From Sorangium cellulosum (GTDB taxonomy: Bacteria; Myxococcota_A; Polyangia; Polyangiales; Polyangiaceae), in assembly GCF_002950945.1 (NCBI RefSeq), contig NZ_CP012673.1, positions 6,772,501-6,836,500 on the forward strand: DNA of 64,000 bases, in the 5' to 3' direction. The notes beneath the pieces were generated by a model. It searched no databases. It was given only the letters and a program-made list of their open reading frames with translations, and was not told where the DNA came from. Shown here piece after piece: positions 44,458 through 50,876 of the stretch. The translations under genes and the position numbers were made by a program. Position 1 is the stretch's first letter. Each line of letters begins with the position of its first letter.

Positions 44458-45500
44458 GAAACTTCCCAGCGCAGCCAGGCTGTGTCCATGGCGCTGCCTC
44501 TCCAGGCATGGGCGAGCGCCTCCGCGTCGGCCTTGGCGATCGGCTCGACCATGTAGACGCGGCTGTCCGGTCCGAAGTTGAGCTTCTTGCGTGGCTCTCC
44601 GCCGCGGAGCTCGATCACGTAGTTGTCGCCGTCCGCCTCCTTCGGGCCGGGCGCCAGGGGGTTCATGACGATCCGGCGGTTGCCTGCCACGAGCAGGCGC
44701 TCGCCCGCGAGGACCGCGTCCTGGATCCAGGGCGACGACACCGGGATCTGCCCTTCGCGCTGCAGGTCCCGGTCGAGCAGCACCACGGCGCCGCCCTCCG
44801 TGTCGGACAGCATGTAGCCGCCCGTGGCCCGGCGCCGGATCGCGTGGGGCCGCCGGAGACCGCCGAGCACGACGTCCACCCGACCGCTCCGGCGGTCGAT
44901 GCGCACGAGCTCGCCCGTCGTGAAGAGCGTGGCCAGCACGGTGTGCTCATCGATGAGGATGGCCGAGTTGGGGTGGGTCGTCAGCGCCGCCGGCAGGTAC
45001 CGCCGGTTGTAGTTGTGCGATCGATCGAAGCTCTGCCCCAGCCGGAAGCGCTTGCCGTCATAGCCATGCTCGAACAGGAAGAACTCCCACACGAGCTCTC
45101 CGCGTTCATCGATCTCTGCCAGGAGGTCCGTCCCGGAGCTCGTGACCAGGAGGCCGCGGGAGGTCCTCTCGAGGGTGTGCAGGTGGTTGAACCAGCGGTG
45201 CCGGCGCCGACCGACGATCTCAGGCCCGGCGAGGGTCGCGATCTCGTCCTGATCCCAGAGCGCGACGTGGAGCTTCCCGCTTTCCAGGAGGAAGCCGGTG
45301 GGCTTCGGGAGCTCGAGCCCGCCGAGGATGCGCCCCCCGTCCCAGTCGACGAGCAGGAGAAAGCCGGAGGCCGCGTTGAAGACAGGCGAGCGCTCGAGCT
45401 CGACGGAGGTGGCCACGTCGACGAGGCGCCTCTTGGCCGCCTGCGCCTCCTCGTACACGGCTGTCCACTGCCGGATGACGACGCTGATCAGACAGTGCAT
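44454..45500 (-). CDS. Beta-propeller protein of the biosynthetic operon
   Basis: A 348-residue protein with repeated four-strand units (LLLVDWDGGRILGGLELP, GLLVTSSGTDLLAEIDERGELVWEF, GELVRIDRRSGRV, GGYMLSDTEGGAVVLLDRDL), typical of a soluble propeller. The phrase GELVWEFF and an HxxHT-type NHLHT pattern recall arylsulfotransferase-like or NHL propellers, but no catalytic residues can be assigned. No signal peptide, so cytoplasmic. The start overlaps the end of the radical SAM gene by 13 bp and the stop overlaps the next start (ATGA), so it is clearly part of the operon. A role as a scaffold or as an enzyme on the carrier-bound intermediate is possible. Confidence 0.6.
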   Translation of the reverse strand: MHCLISVVIRQWTAVYEEAQAAKRRLVDVATSVELERSPVFNAASGFLLLVDWDGGRILGGLELPKPTGFLLESGKLHVALWDQDEIATLAGPEIVGRRRHRWFNHLHTLERTSRGLLVTSSGTDLLAEIDERGELVWEFFLFEHGYDGKRFRLGQSFDRSHNYNRRYLPAALTTHPNSAILIDEHTVLATLFTTGELVRIDRRSGRVDVVLGGLRRPHAIRRRATGGYMLSDTEGGAVVLLDRDLQREGQIPVSSPWIQDAVLAGERLLVAGNRRIVMNPLAPGPKEADGDNYVIELRGGEPRKKLNFGPDSRVYMVEPIAKADAEALAHAWRGSAMDTAWLRWEVS

Positions 45501-46804
45501 GAAACCACCGGAGCCCCCGGGGCTGCGGACGCCTCTGCCGTTTCCAGCGCGGCGGCGAGGCGGTGGCCCACGTAGTCGCCCCAGAGGATGCCTTTCCGGG
45601 TCAGCGAGAGCGCGTCCGGCGTCACCTCCACGAGCCCGTCGGCGGCGAGCGCCTCGACGGTGGGTCCACACAGGGACAGCACGTCGAAGCCATAGCGGCG
45701 CTGGAACTCCTTGCGATCGAAGCGGATGAGCTTCATCCCGAGCGCCACGTCGCGGGTCATGAGGTCGCGCGCCGTCAGCCGGCAGCCGCGGGCGAGCGGC
45801 AGCTTGCCCTCCTCGACGAGCGCGACGTAGCGCGGCAGCTCGCTGGTGTTCTGCAGGGCGTGGCCGCGCAGGAGGCCGAACGCGGAGACGCCGAACCCGT
45901 AGGTCTCCCGGCCCTGCCACGAGCTCGTGGCGTGCTGCTGCATGTAGCCGCCGCCCTTGGTGAAGGTGAAGAAATTCACAGGGAGATAGCCGGCCTTCTC
46001 GAAGCGCTCGATCGCATGGGCGGTGAAGCGCAGCTCGTCCTCGTCCGACGGCAGCGTCAGGCTCTTGTGCTTGATGTCGCTGTAATACCCGGCGTTGGCG
46101 TACACCTCCGTCTTGTAGACGGTCAGCGAGTGCGCGCCGCTCTCGATCGCGCGCTCCACGCTGTAAGCCCAGAGCTCGTCGGTGTCGCCGGCCAGCCCGC
46201 TCATGAGGTCCACGTTGACCACGGCGCCGGTGCTCTTGGCGAGCTCGATCGCCTTGAACGCCTGCTCTTCCGTGTCCACCCGCCCGGTCTTCTTGACGAC
46301 CTCGTCGGCGAAGGACTGGATGCCCATGCTGATGCGGTTGACCCCGAGGGCCTTGAGGTGGTCCGCCTTGCTCGGTATCAGCGTGACGGGCTCGGCCTCC
46401 ACGGTGATCTCGGGCTCCTCCAGCTGGAAGTGCTGATGGATCACCTCCCAGATGCGGCTCATGTTGTCCTTGGAGAGCACGGTCGGGGTCCCGCCGCCGA
46501 AGTAGATGGTCTTGACCGGCTGCTCCCCGAGGTGGAAGTGCCGCGCCGCGTGCTCGATCTCCCGGCACAGGGCCGACACGTACCGATCGATCTCCGCCTT
46601 GCGGTTGTCGCCCAGGGTGGTGACCTTGTAGAAGCAGTACGCACAGCGCTGGATGCAGTACGGCACATGGATGTAGAGGTTCAGCGGGCGGGGCTCGATG
46701 AACCGCTCGATCGCCTCAGGGCGCCAGTACCGGAAGGGCGGGTAGTTGGTCAGGAAGCCTTTGCGGGTCGGCTCGCTGCTCGAGATCTGGAGGGTGGTGC
46801 TCAC
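45488..46804 (-). CDS. HemN-like radical SAM enzyme
   Basis: A 438-residue protein with CIQRCAYC (Cys50, 54, 57), the CxxxCxxC iron-sulfur motif, followed by TIYFGGGTPT and NRISMGIQSF, hallmarks of the coproporphyrinogen dehydrogenase (HemN/HemW) group. The C-terminal HemN-type domain is present. In secondary metabolism such proteins act as class C methylases or cyclopropanases rather than in haem synthesis, and the operon context favours that. The start is GTG, overlapping the carrier protein stop as GTGA. Exact reaction unknown. Confidence 0.85.
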   Translation of the reverse strand: MSTTLQISSSEPTRKGFLTNYPPFRYWRPEAIERFIEPRPLNLYIHVPYCIQRCAYCFYKVTTLGDNRKAEIDRYVSALCREIEHAARHFHLGEQPVKTIYFGGGTPTVLSKDNMSRIWEVIHQHFQLEEPEITVEAEPVTLIPSKADHLKALGVNRISMGIQSFADEVVKKTGRVDTEEQAFKAIELAKSTGAVVNVDLMSGLAGDTDELWAYSVERAIESGAHSLTVYKTEVYANAGYYSDIKHKSLTLPSDEDELRFTAHAIERFEKAGYLPVNFFTFTKGGGYMQQHATSSWQGRETYGFGVSAFGLLRGHALQNTSELPRYVALVEEGKLPLARGCRLTARDLMTRDVALGMKLIRFDRKEFQRRYGFDVLSLCGPTVEALAADGLVEVTPDALSLTRKGILWGDYVGHRLAAALETAEASAAPGAPVVSCTV

Positions 46805-47148
46805 TGGATGGCTCCGTTGTGGCGCTCGGTGTCCTGCATCATGGCGTGGACGTGCTGGGCGAGGACCGTGAGGTTGGCGAAGACGTCGCTGTTCAGGTTC
46901 TGGGTGGAGAAGGTGGCGCCGAAGCGCTCCTCGATGCGGGTGATGAACTCGAACAGCACCATCGAATCGAGCATCAGGCCCCCTTCCAGCAGCGGCACCG
47001 TGGGATCGATGTCCTTCTCCTCGATGCGCACGTCGAGCTCGTGGGCGATCATCCTCGTGAGCTCTGCGACGATGCTCTGCACGGCGTCCGGAGCGGTCGA
47101 CGGCATGGGCGTCTGGATGGAGGGAGCGTCAGCTCTGGCGGTGTCCAT
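46801..47148 (-). CDS. Free-standing acyl/peptidyl carrier protein
   Basis: A 115-residue protein with a four-helix carrier fold; GGLMLDSMVLFEFI holds Ser62, the expected phosphopantetheine site. It follows an AMP ligase (20-bp overlap) and precedes the radical SAM gene (4-bp overlap), so it probably carries the building block that the tailoring enzymes modify. An N-terminal ~22-residue extension is disordered-looking. Confidence 0.9.
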   Translation of the reverse strand: MDTARADAPSIQTPMPSTAPDAVQSIVAELTRMIAHELDVRIEEKDIDPTVPLLEGGLMLDSMVLFEFITRIEERFGATFSTQNLNSDVFANLTVLAQHVHAMMQDTERHNGAIQ

Positions 47149-48661
47149 GATCGGGGCTTGCCTCGTGGGGTGAATGGGGAGCGGGGGCGGCGCGCTGCAG
47201 GGCCCTGCGGTCCAGCTTGCCGCTCGGCAAAAGGGGCAGAGACGGGAGCAGGCATATCTCGTCGGGGACGGCGTAGGCCGGCAGGGCTCCCTGGCAGGCG
47301 CGGCGCAGGCCGCCCGGCTCGATTTCGACCCCCGCGCGCGGCGTGCAGAAGGCGACGATGCCCCGGCCGCGCCTCGTCTCGCCGGCGACGACGACCGCGG
47401 CTCGCTCGACGCCCGCGAGCCGCTCCAGGGCCCGCTCCACCTCGGCCAGCATCACGAGCCGGCCATCGCGCTTCACCGCATGATCACCGCGGCCGAGCAC
47501 CTCCAGGAGGCCGTCTGGATGGAGGCGGCCGAGGTCCCGCGTTGCGTACCCGCCTGCCTGGGCGTCGGCGGCGCGGGACAGGGGCTCGCCGTCGCTGTCC
47601 ACGTAGCCCTCGAAGCCATACGGGTGAGCGCAGAAGAGATCGCCCGGGGAGCCGTCCCCCTCCGCCGAGCCCGGCTGTGGCTCGAGGTGCAGCGTGACGC
47701 CGGGGAGCGGCCGGCCCACCGTCGTCGCGCGAGGTCCTTCCGTCTCGCGGGCGTCGGCCGCGCAGATGACTCCCATCTCGGTGGAGCCGTACAGGTTGAC
47801 CACGCGCCGAAACAGCGCCTCGGCCTTCTCGAATGCTTCGGGGCTGAGCTTGTCGCCAGCCACCACGACATGGCGGTAGTGACCGAGCGCGTCGCGCGGC
47901 CGGAGCAGCATGGCGCAGAGGTTCGGGGACAGGAAAGCGACCGTGGGCCGGAAGCTCCGCTCGCGCTCCATGTACCGGAGGAGGTTCGCCCCTTCGAGCA
48001 GCTCGACGCTCGCGCCCACCGACATCGCCGGGAGGAAACCAGCCCCGAGGCCGTACATGTGAGCCAGGGGCACCGGGATGAGGACACGATCCGCGACGTC
48101 GAGGGCCAGGCGCTCCACCGCGTTGAGGGCGTTGCCCAGCAGGCCCTCATGGGTGTGCACGACCAGCTTGGGGGAATCGAGGCTGCCCGAGGTGCGCAGG
48201 AGGAGACGGCCGCGGCGGAGCGGCGAGCCTTCGGGCAGCGGGCGATGGTCCTCGACCGCGCGGAGCTCGAGGAACGTCTCTGGCCGCAGGAGAGAGACAG
48301 GCCCCCGACGGCCCTCCGCGAGCGGGCTCCGCACGCTGATCCTGTGGCGGAGGAACCTGGGCAGCGGCTGAGCAGGCGCCGTGGGGCCCGGCGCGGGCAA
48401 GAACGCGAAGCTCGCGCCCCGGGAGAGCAGGGCGAGCAGCGTGAGCGCGCCCGGCACCGAGTTGACGCTCTCCAGCGCCAGCATGTCGTCCGCCGCAATA
48501 CCGTGCTCCCCGAGGAACGCCTCGATGGCAGCGAGGGCAGAGTCGATGGTCGCCCAATCGACCTGCAGCGTGCCGTCCGACAAAGTGCTCCCTTGGCGGC
48601 GGGCAGCATGAATAACGCTCGAGATGAGCGTCTTGGGCGTTCGCGCGTTGACAGGCAGCAT
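47129..48661 (-). CDS. AMP-forming acyl/amino acid ligase (ANL family)
   Basis: A 510-residue stand-alone adenylation enzyme with the P-loop RTSGSLDSPK, LYGSTEMGV, TRDLGRL and the C-terminal PSGKLDRRAL lysine. It should activate a carboxylic acid as adenylate and load it on the carrier protein encoded next. The start at 48661 was chosen because the promoter pair lies between it and the upstream ATG at 48739, and because the homologous scar at 25663 matches from here. There is almost no leader between the predicted transcript start and the ATG and no clear ribosome site, so translation may be leaderless. First gene of the line 1 operon. Substrate unknown. Confidence 0.85.
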   Translation of the reverse strand: MLPVNARTPKTLISSVIHAARRQGSTLSDGTLQVDWATIDSALAAIEAFLGEHGIAADDMLALESVNSVPGALTLLALLSRGASFAFLPAPGPTAPAQPLPRFLRHRISVRSPLAEGRRGPVSLLRPETFLELRAVEDHRPLPEGSPLRRGRLLLRTSGSLDSPKLVVHTHEGLLGNALNAVERLALDVADRVLIPVPLAHMYGLGAGFLPAMSVGASVELLEGANLLRYMERERSFRPTVAFLSPNLCAMLLRPRDALGHYRHVVVAGDKLSPEAFEKAEALFRRVVNLYGSTEMGVICAADARETEGPRATTVGRPLPGVTLHLEPQPGSAEGDGSPGDLFCAHPYGFEGYVDSDGEPLSRAADAQAGGYATRDLGRLHPDGLLEVLGRGDHAVKRDGRLVMLAEVERALERLAGVERAAVVVAGETRRGRGIVAFCTPRAGVEIEPGGLRRACQGALPAYAVPDEICLLPSLPLLPSGKLDRRALQRAAPAPHSPHEASPDHGHRQS

Positions 48662-48679
48662 CAGGGCGAGTGGCGCGCA

Positions 48680-48708
48680 GTGTCGATGACGTGTGCGCGT
48701 CGTGTCAA
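48680..48708 (-). promoter_or_regulatory. Promoter-like pair of the line 1 biosynthetic operon
   Basis: In the gene direction: ttgaca, 17 bases, cgacac, then tgcgcgccact. The hexamers, spacing and following bases recur at 25774-25802 before assembly line 2. The predicted transcription start is about 10 bases before the AMP-ligase ATG. Confidence 0.6.
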
Positions 48709-48833
48709 GCCCTTCGTCGACATCCGTTATAGCGGACACCAGGCGGACCGATTCTGCATCGATCCTATCACGACGATGCGTTGGACGCAGAGCGCCCCGC
48801 GGCGCACGTTCGTGGCGCTCAGGAGGTCTCCAG

Positions 48834-49053
48834 ATGAAGCTCTAATTTTTCCCCGCTCGCATGCTCTCTCGCCACGCGCATCGCGCTCTACGAGGCCGGC
48901 GCCGGCGCCTCGTACGTCGAGGTCGACTCGAAGGCGAAGCGGACCGAAGACGGCGCCGACTTCCGCGCGATCCACCCGCTCGGGCTCGTGCCCGCGCTCG
49001 AGCTCGAGGGCGGCGAGGTCCTCACCGAGAACGCGGCGATCCTCCAGCTCGTC
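48834..49053 (+). pseudogene. Glutathione S-transferase, N-terminal remnant
   Basis: A good ribosome site (aggagg at 48821) and ATG start MKL, then a TAA stop where Tyr is expected, then FFP. From ~48865 another frame continues the family sequence: SLATRIALYEAGA, then GLVPALELEGG and LTENAAILQ, the thioredoxin-fold end that binds glutathione. After that the likeness stops; the helical C-terminal domain is absent. So there is a nonsense change, a frameshift and a 3' truncation. Confidence 0.7.
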
Positions 49054-49216
49054 CGGCCCCGGTCCGTCGCAGCGGACTCCGCCCCCGCGGATCGGGTCGC
49101 GCCGCCGGCGCGCCTTCCCTGCCCCACACGGCCCCTCTACACTGGCATGGGCATTGCTAACATCCACCTCAACCGGCCAGCACCCCGGTGCGGGGCCGTG
49201 GGAGGGCTCTTTGCCC

Positions 49217-49456
49217 ATGTCGATTCGACACGTCGTTTTCCTGTCCATCGCGCTCGCCCAGGCCGCGTGTCCTCCTCCTCCTGTGCCCGAGCCTCGGAGG
49301 GACTGCCCCAAGGAGCCGAACTGCGGGCAGTGCGCCTCCCAGGGCGGCTGCGGCTGGTGTGATGGCCAGTGCATCGCGCTCGGCATCACGGCGTGCGAGA
49401 GCCCGGCCACCAGCCCGGACATGTGCCCGCCGCCCGTCGTCACGAGCGCTCCGTGA
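49217..49456 (+). CDS. Small Cys-rich lipoprotein
   Basis: A 79-residue protein. The signal peptide ends in a lipobox (LAQAAC), so the mature chain would be lipid-anchored. Eight or so cysteines follow in a PSI-like spacing (CGQCASQGGCGWCDGQC), a disulfide knot often found in myxobacterial surface proteins. The gene lies 44 bp before the next one and is likely co-transcribed. Function unknown. Confidence 0.65.
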   Translation: MSIRHVVFLSIALAQAACPPPPVPEPRRDCPKEPNCGQCASQGGCGWCDGQCIALGITACESPATSPDMCPPPVVTSAP

Positions 49457-49500
49457 GCCCCGGTCCACGCCCCCTGAACCCACCTGAAGGGACATTCCTC

Positions 49501-50508
49501 ATGTCGATCAAAGAAGCCATCGCTCCGGAGAGCTACGAGCGGCTCAGGACCACCCTGGCCAAGACGTTCCCCGACACGACGCAGATCACCGACGCCGTGG
49601 TGGACAGCGCCGTGGAGGCCATGTGGCGCGACTACCGGCCCGAGTACGCGCAGATGGGCGTCCCGCCGCCGCCGCCCGCCGGCCCCGAGGCCTTCGGCGA
49701 GTCGTGGGTCGACGCCACGAAGTCCGGGTTCCCGATCTATCTCGCGCACGCGACCCACCACCGCACGCTGAAGAAGGGCAGCGTCACGCCGATGCAGTCC
49801 AGGTTCATGGGCAACCTCCCCGTCGTGCGCGTCACCTTGCCGCCGAAGCTCACCGGCACGCGCGACCACGTGATCTCGACGCCGCTCGGCGAGGTGTACC
49901 TGGGCGGCGATCACCTGGTCGGCTCGATCGAGCTCATCGCCAGCAAGTACGCCGGCAAGGCTCACCTCGGCTACACGCCCGAGCGCGTCGACCTGATCAC
50001 CCCGGCGCGGCTCAACGGGATGCGGTTCGGCGCGATCGCCATGTACCTGGGCTACCGGCACATGCACGACCCGAAGCCCTCGTTTTACCTGCTCGAGGCC
50101 GGGACCGCGATGGGCGAGGCGAAGGTGCTCTACTTCGGCAAGACGATCGACACCACGATCGTGCAGACCTCCTGGTACGACCCCACGCCCTACTCGTCGC
50201 CGAACAACACGTACCGCGGCCACATCGGCGTCGATGGCGTCGACCCGGTCCACCTCGACGTCCAGGCCTTCGAGCCCGGCCATACGAGCCCCTATATCGA
50301 GGTGAGCGTCGCCTACGAGCGGGTCACCGCGCTCTCCGTCCCCTGGCCTGGAGACCTGGTCCTCGGAGCGACCCAGCGCGTCGCCTTGATCGGGCAGACC
50401 ATGGGTGTCCCCTCGGGCATCCCGCTGGAGGGATTGTGGGCGATCGCCGGCTCGCACCTGCGCTGGATCCAGATTCCCACGATGGGCACCGGCAACACGC
50501 CGCGTTGA
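49501..50508 (+). CDS. Unknown 335-residue protein
   Basis: No family recognised. The gaaggg box before the ATG supports this start. Helical N-terminus (residues 1-50), a Pro-rich stretch (GVPPPPPAGPEAFGESWVD), then a beta-rich body with several aromatic and Gly-rich strands (VISTPLGEVYLGGDHLVGSIEL, FYLLEAGTAMGEAKVLYFG). No signal peptide, no cysteine pairs and no obvious catalytic motif. Codon use is typical of the window, and the third positions are GC-rich, so it is a real gene. It follows the Cys-rich lipoprotein; the partnership is only positional. Confidence 0.6.
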   Translation: MSIKEAIAPESYERLRTTLAKTFPDTTQITDAVVDSAVEAMWRDYRPEYAQMGVPPPPPAGPEAFGESWVDATKSGFPIYLAHATHHRTLKKGSVTPMQSRFMGNLPVVRVTLPPKLTGTRDHVISTPLGEVYLGGDHLVGSIELIASKYAGKAHLGYTPERVDLITPARLNGMRFGAIAMYLGYRHMHDPKPSFYLLEAGTAMGEAKVLYFGKTIDTTIVQTSWYDPTPYSSPNNTYRGHIGVDGVDPVHLDVQAFEPGHTSPYIEVSVAYERVTALSVPWPGDLVLGATQRVALIGQTMGVPSGIPLEGLWAIAGSHLRWIQIPTMGTGNTPR

Positions 50509-50568
50509 GCGAGCGTCTGCACACAAAGGCAGGTTACAGGCACCCAGGAAGTCCGGACCGCGCCGGTT

Positions 50569-50670
50569 GGCTGCGTTCACATTCCGACCGGGATGGATTT
50601 TTACCGAGTGACTTCCCTTCAGGGCGTCGCTCTTTGCTGCCGGACTCCGGAGTACCCCTAGCACTGGCGC
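50569..50670. repeat. Intergenic direct repeat, copy 1
   Basis: Matches the stretch at 50757-50855: ggctgcgttcacattccgac, gatttt, ccttcaggg-gtcg, tttgctgccgg, ccggag, ctggcgc. Lies in the 368-bp gap between the unknown gene and the GH43 gene. Confidence 0.8.
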
Positions 50671-50756
50671 GGTTGGACCCGAGTTCAGACGCTCTAAACG
50701 TTTGACGCGCGCCTTCAGGAGTGCATATGGGTGCCGAGAGCCGTCTCGGTCGCCAT

Positions 50757-50855
50757 GGCTGCGTTCACATTCCGACTGGGGCGGATTTTTGAGCAACGTT
50801 CCTTCAGGGAGTCGGCCTTTGCTGCCGGGCCCCGGAGCACCATCAGCGCTGGCGC
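50757..50855. repeat. Intergenic direct repeat, copy 2
   Basis: Second copy of the ~100-bp unit, ending 21 bp before the GH43 start, so it forms its immediate leader. Duplicated promoter or leader is one reading. No gene is seen in 50509-50876. Confidence 0.8.
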
Positions 50856-50876
50856 AGTGCCAGCGAGGAGCAGACG

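Noticed and set aside
45488..46804. True haem-biosynthesis HemN/HemW
   Set aside because: The overlapping position inside a carrier-protein/NRPS operon makes a secondary-metabolism role more likely, although the family is the same.
48662..48739. Alternative upstream ATG for the AMP ligase
   Set aside because: The promoter pair lies inside that extension, and the extension adds no domain.
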